Assembly (NCBI GenBank): GCA_017307375.1
Contig: JAFKFH010000004.1
Location: forward strand, 124,001-188,000
Origin: Alphaproteobacteria bacterium
Lineage (GTDB): Bacteria > Pseudomonadota > Alphaproteobacteria > Ferrovibrionales > Ferrovibrionaceae
Direction of reading: 5' to 3'
Length of the DNA: 64,000 bases
This document shows, in pieces, positions 48,700 to 56,527 of this stretch (its first letter is position 1; every line of letters begins with the position of its first letter). Made by a program: the position numbers and the translations under genes. The notes below the pieces were generated by a model. The model searched no databases, was not told where the DNA came from, and was given only the letters and a program-made list of their open reading frames with translations.

Positions 48700-49029
48700 A
48701 TGAGCGACGATCGCAAGGACAACGACCGCGGCGGCACCGCGACCGGCGTGGTGACCCGCACCAAGCCGAAGACGCAGAAGCCGCCGATGTACAAGGTGCT
48801 GCTGCTGAACGACGACTACACGCCGATGGAATTCGTCGTCTACATCCTCGAGCGGTTCTTCCAGAAGAACCACGAGGAGGCGACGCGCATCATGCTGCAT
48901 GTCCACCAGCGCGGGGTGGGGATCTGCGGCGTGTTCACCTACGAGGTGGCCGAGACCAAGGTCACCCAGGTCATCGATTACGCCCGTCAGCAGCAACATC
49001 CGCTGCAATGCACGATGGAGAAGGCTTGA
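48700..49029 (+). CDS. clpS: ATP-dependent Clp protease adaptor ClpS
   Basis: Adaptor that delivers N-degron substrates to ClpAP (109 aa). Seen: a flexible N-terminal tail, then [20 protein letters not shown] near residue 28 (the N-end-rule binding pocket including NDD and Met), and [20 protein letters not shown] near residue 61. Its TGA overlaps the clpA ATG, so the two are coupled. Confidence 0.95.
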   Translation: MSDDRKDNDRGGTATGVVTRTKPKTQKPPMYKVLLLNDDYTPMEFVVYILERFFQKNHEEATRIMLHVHQRGVGICGVFTYEVAETKVTQVIDYARQQQHPLQCTMEKA

Positions 49030-51356
49030 TGCCAGGGTTCTCGCGCAATCTCGAACAGACGCTCCACCGTGCGCTCGCGCTCGCGACCCAGCGGCGGCAC
49101 GAATTCGCCACGCTCGAGCACCTGCTGCTCGCGCTGACCGAGGATCAGGACGCCATCGCCGTGATGCGCGCCTGCTCGGTCGACGTCGACCGGTTGCGCG
49201 GCCGCATCAATTCCTTCCTCGATACCGAGCTGAAGAGCCTGGTGACGCATTCGACCGAGGATGCGAAGCCGACCTTGAGCTTCCAGCGTGCGGTCCAGCG
49301 CGCGCTGTTCCATGTCCAGTCCTCGGGCCGCGAGGAAGTGACCGGCGCCAACGTGCTGGTCGCGATCTTCTCCGAGCGCGAGAGCCATGCGGTGTTCTTC
49401 CTGCAGGAGCAGGACATGACCCGGCTGGACGCGGTCAGCTATATCAGCCACGGCATCGCCAAGGCGGCGGGCAAGTCGGAGCGGCGGACGGTGCGTGGAT
49501 CCGAGGAGCGCGAGGAAGAGGCCGGCCAGAAGAAGGAGGGCAAGAGCGACGCGCTGTCCTCCTACTGCGTCAACCTCAACGAGAAGGCCAAGGCCGGCAA
49601 GATCGACCCGCTGATCGGCCGCGACGCCGAGATCGAGCGCACGATCCAGATCCTGTGCCGCCGGTCGAAGAACAACCCGCTGTTCGTCGGCGACCCCGGC
49701 GTCGGCAAGACCGCGATCGCCGAGGGCCTGGCCCGCCGGATCGTGCGCGGCGAAGTGCCCGACGTGCTGAAAGCGGCCGTCATCTACGCGCTCGACATGG
49801 GTTCGCTGCTGGCCGGCACCCGCTATCGCGGCGATTTCGAGGAACGGCTCAAGCAGGTCGTCGTCGAGCTCGAGGCCATTCCCCATTCGGTGCTGTTCAT
49901 CGACGAGATGCACACGGTGATCGGCGCCGGCGCCACCTCGGGCGGGGCGATGGATGCGTCGAACCTGTTGAAGCCGGCGCTGTCGTCGGGCGCGATCCGC
50001 TGCATCGGCTCGTCGACCTACAAGGAATTCCGCAGCTATATCGAGAAGGACCGCGCGCTGCTGCGCCGGTTCCAGAAGATCGACGTCAACGAGCCGTCGC
50101 TCGAGGACGCATTCCGCATCCTCAAGGGGCTCAAGCCCTATTATGAAAAGCACCACGGCGTGCGCTACACCGACGACGCGGTGCGCGGCGCGGTCGAACT
50201 GGCGGCCCGTTACATCAGCGACCGCAAGCTGCCGGACAAGGCGATCGACGTGCTCGACGAGGCCGGCGCCGCCGAGATGCTGAAGCCGGAAAGCCGCCGC
50301 AAGAAGACGCTCGGCCTGAAGGAGATCGAGACGATCATCGCCAAGATCGCCCGCATCCCGCCCAAGACCGTCAGCCGTGCCGACAAGGAATCGCTGAAGA
50401 ACCTCGAGGACGAGCTGAAGCGGGTGGTCTACGGCCAGGATGCCGCGATCACCGCGCTGGCCTCGGCGATCAAGCTGAGCCGCGCCGGTCTGCGCGAACC
50501 CGAAAAGCCGATCGGCAGCTACCTGTTCTCGGGCCCGACCGGCGTCGGCAAGACCGAGGTGGCCCGCCAGCTCGCCTCGATCATGGGGGTCGAGCTGATC
50601 CGGTTCGACATGTCCGAATACATGGAGCGGCATACCGTCTCGCGGCTGATCGGCGCCCCGCCGGGTTATGTCGGCTTCGACCAGGGCGGCCTGCTGACCG
50701 ACGCGGTCGACCAGCATCCGCATTCGGTGCTGCTGCTCGATGAGATCGAGAAGGCCCATCCCGACCTGTTCAACATCCTGTTGCAGGTGATGGACCACGG
50801 CAAGCTGACCGACAACAACGGCAAGTCGGTCGATTTCCGCAACGTCGTGCTGATCATGACGACCAATGCCGGCGCCTCGGAAATGTCGCAGCAGGCGATC
50901 GGTTTCGGCCGCGGGCTGCGCCAGGGCGAGGATACGGCGGCGATCGAGAAGCTGTTCACGCCGGAATTCCGCAACCGCCTGGATGCGGTGATCCCGTTCG
51001 CCTCGCTGGGCGAAGGCATCATCCGCCGCGTGGTCGACAAGTTCATCAGCCAGCTGGAAGCCCAGCTCTCGGACCGCCACGTCACCTTCTCGCTGACCGA
51101 GGAGGCGCGCGCCTGGCTGGGCGAGAAGGGCTACGACAAGCTCTACGGTGCCCGGCCGCTCTCCCGCGTGATCCAGGAGAACATCAAGAAGCCGCTGGCC
51201 GACGAGCTGCTGTTCGGCAAGCTGGCCAATGGCGGCCATGTGCTGGTCAAGGTGGAGGGCGACGGGCTGGCCTTCGACATCACGCCGGAAGACAAGCCGC
51301 GCAAGCGGACCCGCGGCGATGGCGATGCCAGCAAGGAGCCGGAATTCGCAAACTAA
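49029..51356 (+). CDS. clpA: ATP-dependent Clp protease ATP-binding subunit ClpA
   Basis: Hexameric AAA+ unfoldase (775 aa) partnering with ClpP. Order: N-terminal double-Clp domain (residues 1-150), AAA1 with Walker [14 protein letters not shown] near residue 223, and AAA2 with [15 protein letters not shown] near residue 503. The ClpP-docking loop IGF lies in QQAIGFGRG near residue 625. The start at 49029 ([12 protein letters not shown]) is the family N-terminus and overlaps the clpS stop. Confidence 0.95.
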   Translation: MPGFSRNLEQTLHRALALATQRRHEFATLEHLLLALTEDQDAIAVMRACSVDVDRLRGRINSFLDTELKSLVTHSTEDAKPTLSFQRAVQRALFHVQSSGREEVTGANVLVAIFSERESHAVFFLQEQDMTRLDAVSYISHGIAKAAGKSERRTVRGSEEREEEAGQKKEGKSDALSSYCVNLNEKAKAGKIDPLIGRDAEIERTIQILCRRSKNNPLFVGDPGVGKTAIAEGLARRIVRGEVPDVLKAAVIYALDMGSLLAGTRYRGDFEERLKQVVVELEAIPHSVLFIDEMHTVIGAGATSGGAMDASNLLKPALSSGAIRCIGSSTYKEFRSYIEKDRALLRRFQKIDVNEPSLEDAFRILKGLKPYYEKHHGVRYTDDAVRGAVELAARYISDRKLPDKAIDVLDEAGAAEMLKPESRRKKTLGLKEIETIIAKIARIPPKTVSRADKESLKNLEDELKRVVYGQDAAITALASAIKLSRAGLREPEKPIGSYLFSGPTGVGKTEVARQLASIMGVELIRFDMSEYMERHTVSRLIGAPPGYVGFDQGGLLTDAVDQHPHSVLLLDEIEKAHPDLFNILLQVMDHGKLTDNNGKSVDFRNVVLIMTTNAGASEMSQQAIGFGRGLRQGEDTAAIEKLFTPEFRNRLDAVIPFASLGEGIIRRVVDKFISQLEAQLSDRHVTFSLTEEARAWLGEKGYDKLYGARPLSRVIQENIKKPLADELLFGKLANGGHVLVKVEGDGLAFDITPEDKPRKRTRGDGDASKEPEFAN

Positions 51357-51362
51357 TGTGAT

Positions 51363-51399
51363 CGATCGGCGGTTTCCCTTGGCAGGGCACCGCCGATCG
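51363..51399 (+). terminator. Hairpin after clpA
   Basis: CGATCGGCGGT (51363-51373) and ACCGCCGATCG (51389-51399) are exact reverse complements, with a short inner CCCT/AGGG stem. The hairpin starts 7 bp after the clpA stop. There is no clear U-tract, so termination strength is uncertain. Confidence 0.5.
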
Positions 51400-51444
51400 G
51401 TTAGTGTGCGTTAACTTTTTCGCTCTGTCTTGCAGGAGAAACCT

Positions 51445-51645
51445 ATGGACAGCGGTACCCTGGCAGGTCTTTCGACCGCCTATCAGTCGGCCACTTTCGG
51501 ACGCAATGTCAGCCTCGCTGTCGTCAAGCAGCAGCAGAAGGCGCAGGAAGACGTCGTCAACCTGATCACCCAGTCGGTCGGCGCGGTTCAGCAGAACAAC
51601 AGCCTGCCGGCCGGTGTCGGCGGGAACGTCGATACCGTCGCCTGA
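51445..51645 (+). CDS. Small YjfB-like putative motility protein
   Basis: A 66-aa protein rich in Gln, Ala and Val with a predicted amphipathic helix (VVKQQQKAQEDVVNLITQSV near residues 25-45) and a Gly/Asn-rich tail. Length and composition fit the YjfB family of putative motility proteins, but the family match is from memory. The ATG at 51445 has CAGGAGAA 5-8 bases upstream. It is flanked by hairpins on both sides, so it is probably a separate unit. Confidence 0.6.
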   Translation: MDSGTLAGLSTAYQSATFGRNVSLAVVKQQQKAQEDVVNLITQSVGAVQQNNSLPAGVGGNVDTVA

Positions 51646-51669
51646 CCCCGGCGGTCGATAACGGTTTTG

Positions 51670-51692
51670 CGGGGCGCCCATCGGGCGCCCCG
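51670..51692 (+). terminator. Intrinsic terminator after the YjfB-like gene
   Basis: A perfect 10-bp stem (CGGGGCGCCC/GGGCGCCCCG) with a 3-base ATC loop is followed by TTTCGTTTATCG. It lies 25 bp after the stop. Confidence 0.75.
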
Positions 51693-51729
51693 TTTCGTTT
51701 ATCGTGTCTTTTGCTGCCTCGTTTGGCGG

Positions 51730-52161
51730 CTACAGCGGCCCGGCGAAGACGCTGGGCACCGCGGCGATGACCGCACCGAGTTCGACCAGATTGCAGGCCA
51801 TCCCGCCGACATGCAGGCGGCGAAGCCGCCGCGCGGCCATGGGGTCGCCGGCATCGCGCGCGGCGATCTGCCGGTCGATCCGGCGCAGGAACCAGCGCCG
51901 GGCCAGGAACGCGAACGCCATGATCGCCGCGGCGCCGGCGGCGAAGGCCGTGCGGCCGGCAAAGGCGAAGCCCGCCGTGGCGACCAGGCCGGCACCCACG
52001 ACGGTCATGAAATAGCCGCTGAACTGGCTGCGCAGCAGGAACGAGACCTGGGGGATATCCAGCCTGACCAGCAGGAAGGTCGGCGAGGTCAGCAGGAAAT
52101 AGCCCATCGGGAACAGCAGGACGACGGTGCCGACCACGGCGGCGTTGTATGGCGACAGCAT
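51730..52161 (-). CDS. Hypothetical membrane protein
   Basis: A 143-aa inner-membrane protein with about four hydrophobic helices (for example VVGTVVLLFPMGYFLLTSP near residue 9, FSGYFMTVVGAGLVATAGFA near residue 47 and AGAAAIMAFAFLARRWFL near residue 75) and a basic loop RRIDRQIAARDAGDPMAARR. I recognise no family. It stands alone between a terminator and the SRAP gene. Confidence 0.65.
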   Translation of the reverse strand: MLSPYNAAVVGTVVLLFPMGYFLLTSPTFLLVRLDIPQVSFLLRSQFSGYFMTVVGAGLVATAGFAFAGRTAFAAGAAAIMAFAFLARRWFLRRIDRQIAARDAGDPMAARRLRRLHVGGMACNLVELGAVIAAVPSVFAGPL

Positions 52162-52258
52162 GCGGCCCCCCTCCCACGATCCAGGGCCGACAGGATAATC
52201 CCAGCCCGCCCCCCTCGAAAGGCGGAAATCATCAGCGGCAACGGCCTGTCATCGCCGG

Positions 52259-52942
52259 TCAGGCGGCCTCGAGCGGCAACAGGCACTCCGGCCCGTCGTT
52301 GCGGACGTCGTTGACCGTCTGGCGCAGCGGCGTGACGGCCAGCCAGTCGTCGGGGCAGGGGCGCAGCAGGCCCAGCAACTCGGCTTCACTCGCCGGTTCC
52401 TCGCCCAGCCAGCGCGGCCAGTCGCGGCGATCGAGGATGACCGGCATGCGGTCGTGGATCGCCGCCATCAGTGCGTTCGGCCCGCAGGTGATCACCGCGC
52501 AGGTGCGGATCCAGTCGTTCGTGCCCGGCCGCTTCCAGGCGGTCCAGATGCCGGCCATCGGCATCGCCCTGCCCGAGGCCATGCGGATGGCATGCGGCAG
52601 CTTGGTCTTGCCCGTGCGCCGCCACTCGTAGAAGCCCGACGGGGTGACGAGGCAGCGCCGCGCCCGGAAGGATTTCGCAAACATCGGCTTTTCGGTGATC
52701 GTCTCGGCCCGGGCATTGACGATCGCCTCCTTCCCCTCGGTCGACGAGGGCGGGATGAACCCCCAGCGCAGCAGGTCGAGATGGCGCTGGCCGGTCTCGG
52801 CATTGTAGCGCACGACAGGCATGTCGAGGGTGGGCGGCATGTTGTACCTCGCGGGCCAGTTCGACGGCATCGGCGGCGCGGTGATGCCGAACTCGTCGAC
52901 CAGGGTCGACAGGGTTTCATAGAAGAACGTCCGGCCGCACAT
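52259..52942 (-). CDS. SOS response-associated peptidase (SRAP/HMCES/YedK family)
   Basis: Shields abasic sites in single-stranded DNA by forming a covalent thiazolidine link through Cys2 (227 aa). Seen: MCGRTFF with the essential Cys2, IVNARAETITEKPMF near residue 69 (Asn), the active-site Glu in PSGFYEWRRTGK near residue 100, and the His in AAIHDRMPVILDRRDW near residue 160. A LexA-type box lies 92-106 bp upstream, consistent with SOS induction. Confidence 0.93.
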   Translation of the reverse strand: MCGRTFFYETLSTLVDEFGITAPPMPSNWPARYNMPPTLDMPVVRYNAETGQRHLDLLRWGFIPPSSTEGKEAIVNARAETITEKPMFAKSFRARRCLVTPSGFYEWRRTGKTKLPHAIRMASGRAMPMAGIWTAWKRPGTNDWIRTCAVITCGPNALMAAIHDRMPVILDRRDWPRWLGEEPASEAELLGLLRPCPDDWLAVTPLRQTVNDVRNDGPECLLPLEAA

Positions 52943-53033
52943 CCCGCCTGCCTCGCTGACTGTCCAATCGGGGTCATTCTGCCGAGTCGTTCGGTCCTTG
53001 ACGAGGGGCGGGGGGCGCCATCATTGTCCAATG

Positions 53034-53048
53034 GAACATATAGTGAAC
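53034..53048. promoter_or_regulatory. LexA box of the alphaproteobacterial type (GTTC-N7-GTTC)
   Basis: On the minus strand the bases read GTTC-ACTATAT-GTTC, an exact match to the direct-repeat LexA box known from alphaproteobacteria. It lies between the divergent SRAP gene and the zinc-ribbon gene, where it could control either or both. The downstream gene on the minus strand is a DNA-damage-response protein, which strengthens the call. Confidence 0.7.
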
Positions 53049-53119
53049 ATTTGGCGGGCCGGTGGTCAAGCAAGCCATGGCGACGGATCGGGGCAAACCA
53101 GGTGCGGCGGGCCGGATCG

Positions 53120-53353
53120 ATGGCTGAGACCGCGCCGTTCAAGGTCAGGGTGAAGGACCTGCAGGGCCGGGGGCAGGCGCTGCTGTTCCGCTGTCCGCAA
53201 TGCAGCCGCGAGGGGCTGGTGCCGCTCTACCGCCTGCCGGCCGCCGCGTTCCGACGCAACATGCTGATCCTCGACCTCGGCCGGCTGTCGCGCTGCACCA
53301 CCTGCCGCGCCCGCGGGTCGGCCCTCGTGTTCATCGTGCCGGCGCGGTATTGA
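53120..53353 (+). CDS. Small zinc-ribbon protein
   Basis: A 77-aa protein with two CxxC knuckles: FRCPQCSREG near residue 24 and SRCTTCRARG near residue 58. It should bind one zinc ion. The function is unknown. It starts 72 bp after the LexA-type box and could be part of the same regulon. No ribosome-binding site stands out, and the start follows from the strong N-terminal reading MAETAPFKVRVKDLQG. Confidence 0.6.
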   Translation: MAETAPFKVRVKDLQGRGQALLFRCPQCSREGLVPLYRLPAAAFRRNMLILDLGRLSRCTTCRARGSALVFIVPARY

Positions 53354-53378
53354 TCAGGCGAGTGCCGGTGTATTGACG

Positions 53379-53390
53379 TTGTAGATACAA
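53379..53390. promoter_or_regulatory. Palindrome before the toxin-antitoxin genes
   Basis: TTGTA-GA-TACAA is a perfect 12-bp inverted repeat directly after a TTGACG hexamer (53373-53378) and 17 bp before the antitoxin ATG. Ribbon-helix-helix antitoxins usually repress their own operon from such a site. Confidence 0.5.
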
Positions 53391-53407
53391 AACTCCATCG
53401 TCTGCCC

Positions 53408-53746
53408 ATGGCAAAAACGCGTGCAAGCCATTCCGGATCACCACATCGTTCTGCTGCTGTCGCGGTGCGGGGCTCGGCGTCCGATGCCAAGGGCAGCATA
53501 AATTTGCGCATCGAGACCGGCACCCGCCAACTCATCGACGATGCGGCCGCGGTTCTCGGCAAGACGCGCACGGAATTCATGATCGAGAGCGCCCGGCGTC
53601 AGGCCGTCGACGTGCTGCTGGATCAGCGTTTGTTCATGCTCGATGGCGACCGCTACGATGCATTCATGCGGGCACTCGACAATCCGCCAGCGCCGGGACC
53701 GAAGCTCAGGGCGTTGTTGCGTCGGGTTCCGGCGTGGCAGAAGTAG
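53408..53746 (+). CDS. DUF1778 (TacA-like) antitoxin
   Basis: A 112-aa ribbon-helix-helix antitoxin. The DNA-binding core SINLRIETGTRQLIDDAAAVL (read from residue about 31) and KTRTEFMIESARRQAVDVLL are typical of DUF1778 proteins; the C-terminal half wraps the toxin. The first 25-30 residues are unusual for the family, so a start nearer 53465 is possible. It overlaps the toxin gene by 13 bp. Confidence 0.85.
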   Translation: MAKTRASHSGSPHRSAAVAVRGSASDAKGSINLRIETGTRQLIDDAAAVLGKTRTEFMIESARRQAVDVLLDQRLFMLDGDRYDAFMRALDNPPAPGPKLRALLRRVPAWQK

Positions 53747-54264
53747 ACGACACGCAAGGCCATCGCCGATCCAGCCTGTCAGCACCCGTTCCTCTGACGA
53801 CGGACCATGATTTGTCGGCGTTCGATTGTGGCGAACCGGCGCTGAACGACTGGTTGCGGCAGCGGGCCATCAAGAACGAAAGCCGCTTCTCGCGCACCTA
53901 TGTCGTGTGCGAAGGCCGCCGGGTCGTCGGCTATTTCTGCATTTCGGCCGGTGCGGTCGACCGCGCGGCGGCACCGGGCAAGTTGCGCCGCAATGCGGCC
54001 GACACGATCCCGGTGTCGGTGATCGGACGGTTGGCCGTCAGCCGTTCCCATGCGGGAATCGGTCTCGGCGCCGACCTGCTTGCGGACGCGCTGCGCCGCA
54101 TCGCACTGGCGTCAATGAGCATCGGCATCGGCGCGGTTGTGGTTCAGGCCAAGGATGAAGCCGCCAGGCGCTTCTATCTGCGCTGCGCGGAATTCATCGA
54201 ATTTCCCGAAGATAGTCGGACGCTGTTCCTGCCGATCGACACGCTGGTTGCGGCGTTTAGGTAG
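53734..54264 (+). CDS. GNAT toxin, TacT-like
   Basis: A 176-aa acetyltransferase of the TacT class, which blocks translation by acetylating the amino acid on charged tRNA. Seen: the start motif LTTDHDLSAFDCGEPALNDWL near residue 21 in two parts, the acetyl-CoA loop AVSRSHAGIGLGADLLADAL near residue 101, and the catalytic-Tyr segment ARRFYLRCAEF near residue 143. It starts with GTG inside the antitoxin gene. Confidence 0.87.
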   Translation: MAEVDDTQGHRRSSLSAPVPLTTDHDLSAFDCGEPALNDWLRQRAIKNESRFSRTYVVCEGRRVVGYFCISAGAVDRAAAPGKLRRNAADTIPVSVIGRLAVSRSHAGIGLGADLLADALRRIALASMSIGIGAVVVQAKDEAARRFYLRCAEFIEFPEDSRTLFLPIDTLVAAFR

Positions 54265-54688
54265 ATATCGGGGAAGCGCTGTAGGCGAAGCCAAGCGAAT
54301 GCAGCAGGAACGAGCCGCTTGACCAAATGCCGAGAACCATGATGGTTCGATGAAGTACGGCCCAATAGCAATAAGCAGAACCTGCGACAAGACCTGTGCC
54401 CGCCTATGTGCGGTTTCAGTGGTGCAGCGGTCCTGAATGCCCACTATGGCAGGATCAAGAAGTGGCAGATTTCTGCGGGACTTATTGGCTGATTGACTAG
54501 GACCATCACAATTTAGCTACTATTATCGCTTTTTAACAACTTAAGCAGTGAATAGATGGTGCTTTAGGTGTGTGCCGCAGGCCGGGTGAGCGACGCGATC
54601 ATGCTACGCGCGCAGCCCACCGCTGCCAACACCCGTCTTCCGCAGCAAGATGTCAGGGGCAATCGCCCGATTTGGATTAGGCAGGGAT
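54265..54688. other. Low-GC stretch without a recognisable gene
   Basis: This 424-bp region is poorer in GC than the chromosome around it. All frames are short, and none has a convincing start or family resemblance. It contains the imperfect tRNA-Gln end copy at 54484-54502 and an AT-rich patch at 54508-54560 that may carry the promoter for the next gene. Confidence 0.5.
54484..54502. repeat. Imperfect copy of the tRNA-Gln 3' end, possible att site
   Basis: ATTGGCTG and GACTAGGA, 3 bp apart, match the plus-strand bases at 56376-56394, which cover the 3' end of tRNA-Gln, at 16 of 19 positions. The only mismatches are the three central bases. It lies on the far side of the low-GC segment from the tRNA, where the second attachment site of an integrated island would be. 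Confidence 0.55.
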
Positions 54689-55621
54689 ATGAAGCCGGAA
54701 CACAATTCACACGACGCTCTTGCCCTGTTTCAGCGAGACGCAATCGACTTGTTCGCGGCGCGCTCAAAAGCGATCGCCGTTCATGGTGAAGGAAACACAA
54801 GGGAGGCTGGCGACGAAGTCGAGATTGTCGCACGCCGCCTATTGGCAACCAGATTCAAACATGGAGCGGTCGTAAGCCACGGCCATCTTGTCGACTCGAA
54901 TTTCGCAGTTAGTCCGCAGTTGGACTTCATACTTTCCGACCCAAGGTTATTCCCGATTTGGAACATTTTTCAGAGCGGTGCAGAGCAAGTGCTATACGAC
55001 TCAACTCATGCAATTGGAGAGATAAAGTCCTCGATGCAGATTCAGAGTGTAAAAACAAGTTTGGAGTCGTTTGTGGAAAAGATTGAGAACGTAAAGACGA
55101 AATTGCAGCGTCGGCAAGCCGGAGTGGAGGATAAAATTGGCTTCGGCCTGGGTTCAAACGTTCTGCATATTCCCCCTAATGCTGATCCATATTTAAATCC
55201 ATTGTTTACGTTTATGTTAATTGTCTCAACAAAAGGTATCAATATGAAGCGTTTAGCCAAGCTATATAGATCTAAACCTGCGAAGTTCTTGCCGAATGTC
55301 TTGTGCATGTTAGATCGCGGGGTTGTTGTTAGCGGGCAACTGACGCGGGTCGAGCCAAGAGGGGTTGATGTGCGGGTTACAAACATAAATCCAATCCCGG
55401 AATTCGACAATTTGGGACACGAGGCTTCATTGGAGGTAAATGATTGGGGTGATTGGATATTTCTTGAGACTCAGGATAAAAGTAAGTTGGGCGGAGCTTC
55501 TTTAATGATGCTTCATGGTTTGCTAGTTAACTATTTGAGGCGAACAACGCTTGCTCGCGGCTATCCTAATTTGCTTGGACTGTACCCCGCTCATCACATT
55601 CAATCTATCGACAGCCTCTAG
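54689..55621 (+). CDS. DUF6602-like putative PD-(D/E)xK nuclease
   Basis: A 310-aa cytoplasmic protein. Nuclease-like residues appear in order: Glu43/Glu45 in GDEVEIVARRLL, Asp79 in SPQLDFILSD, and Glu111-x-Lys113 in AIGEIKSSMQ. The KHGAVVSHGHLVDSN and SPQLDFIL segments resemble DUF6602 proteins, which are of unknown function. The ATG at 54689 follows GGCAGGG; the start at 54650 is less likely. GC content and codon use differ strongly from the flanks, indicating transfer. A role in nucleic-acid defence is inference. Confidence 0.6.
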   Translation: MKPEHNSHDALALFQRDAIDLFAARSKAIAVHGEGNTREAGDEVEIVARRLLATRFKHGAVVSHGHLVDSNFAVSPQLDFILSDPRLFPIWNIFQSGAEQVLYDSTHAIGEIKSSMQIQSVKTSLESFVEKIENVKTKLQRRQAGVEDKIGFGLGSNVLHIPPNADPYLNPLFTFMLIVSTKGINMKRLAKLYRSKPAKFLPNVLCMLDRGVVVSGQLTRVEPRGVDVRVTNINPIPEFDNLGHEASLEVNDWGDWIFLETQDKSKLGGASLMMLHGLLVNYLRRTTLARGYPNLLGLYPAHHIQSIDSL

Positions 55622-55796
55622 ATCGAACACTAGAGTAATATCTGATCAATTGAGGTCATATACTGCAGCGGCAAAGTAGTCGAGGCATTCGCATGCGAGA
55701 GAATACTTCGATGCCCCGTCCGATAGCTCTACATAGGTCCCCCTTTGCTCTGGCGGTCGTCTTGTTGAGGAAGCTCTTGAGCTTGTAGAACGTTTT

Positions 55797-56135
55797 TGAT
55801 CGTGACCCTGGCCCGGGAATCTCCTCCGAGGCAAAACGCGAGTTTTTCCGGCACAATCGGCAAGCCGACCGACAACGCCTACGGAAGCCTTCAACAGGCG
55901 CTTCCGCGACGAATGCCCAAACACTCATTGGTTCTTGAGCCTGAAGGACGCCACGGGCAAGATCGAGAGGCGGCGACGGGACTTCAACGAGACCCGTCCT
56001 CACACATCTCTGGGGTTCCGGACGCCGGCCGAATTTGCTTCATCGGCTGAGTTACCCCCGGCCGATGAAGCCGCCGGACTCACGTCTCGGCTGGCGGCGA
56101 AACTGGTCAGGGTCACCATGGCCATGCCTTGCTGA
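55797..56135 (+). pseudogene. IS3-family transposase (OrfB) C-terminal remnant, frameshifted
   Basis: The DDE-domain tail can be read in two frames: GKPTDNAY ends in one frame near 55882, and EAFNRRFRDECPNTHWFLSL followed by RDFNETRPHTSLGFRTPAEF continues in another from 55884. Normally these join as DNAYIEAFN, so about two bases are lost at the junction. The N-terminal part, OrfA and the inverted repeats are absent. It is a dead fragment. Confidence 0.85.
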
Positions 56136-56293
56136 GCATCCGCCAGCACGGTCGGCATGCGTTTCCTGGCTTCGTCCCGGTTCCTTGCCTCCAGCGATTT
56201 GACGATCTTGCATTTCCCCATCACGGACCAGATGTCTTTCGGGGCTGGGACAACGGCGTAATACGTCTGGTGGCGTCGTTCTAGGTAGTTCAC
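56000..56293 (-). pseudogene. Truncated tyrosine-recombinase integrase, N-terminal fragment
   Basis: The first about 55 residues (YLERRHQTYYAVVPAPKDIW, then GKCKIVKSLEARNRDEARKR) match the N-terminal DUF6538-type domain of phage and island integrases. After about position 56130 the frame runs antisense into the IS3 remnant and loses integrase character; the SAM-like and catalytic domains are missing. It begins 85 bp from the tRNA-Gln 3' end and points away from it, the usual orientation for a tRNA-integrated island. Confidence 0.75.
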
Positions 56294-56377
56294 GCGGTCG
56301 CCACCTGTGGCGCTGGCCCACCAGTTTCCGATACCATCGACCAGCTAAGTGCTTGAAAGGTGAGGATTTTCCAGGAT

Positions 56378-56451
56378 TGGCTGGGGGACTAGGATTCGAA
56401 CCTAGACTGGCGGAGTCAGAGTCCGCTGTCCTACCGTTAGACGATCCCCCA
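56378..56451 (-). tRNA. tRNA-Gln (anticodon CUG)
   Basis: A 74-nt cloverleaf reads on the minus strand from 56451 to 56378 with an encoded CCA. The 7-bp acceptor stem (TGGGGGA/TCCCCCA), the anticodon arm GCGGA-CTCTGAC-TCCGC with anticodon CTG, and a TTCGAAT T-loop are all present. The 3' end is the presumed attachment site of the neighbouring island and remains intact. Confidence 0.95.
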
Positions 56452-56527
56452 ACACTGGCCGGTGCAGTATTCTACAGCGGCGTGTCGGGCCGGCAGGGCG
56501 GTGAACCCCGCTGGCGTGGCGCGGAAA

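Larger units (their letters stand above)
54484..56396. mobile_element. Small degraded genomic island at tRNA-Gln
   Basis: The segment between the imperfect tRNA end copy and tRNA-Gln is low in GC. It holds a truncated integrase reading away from the tRNA 3' end, an IS3-family remnant and one intact gene for a DUF6602-like protein. Integration into the 3' end of a tRNA next to the integrase gene is the classic tyrosine-recombinase pattern. The integrase is broken, so the island is no longer self-mobile. Confidence 0.6.

Noticed and set aside
48557-48703. Short 48-codon frame ending in an ATGA overlap with clpS
   Set aside because: No convincing ribosome-binding site, no recognisable family and a low-complexity Pro/Gly/Ala composition. 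It more likely represents the clpS leader region.
51400-51420. TTAG-N6-TTAAC resembling a CtrA site before the YjfB-like gene
   Set aside because: The CtrA consensus is TTAA-N7-TTAA; here one half is imperfect and the spacing is off by one, so it is not supported.
55646-55924. Minus-strand frame between the DUF6602-like gene and the IS3 remnant
   Set aside because: It runs antisense through the transposase remnant and has no protein-like features or ribosome-binding site.
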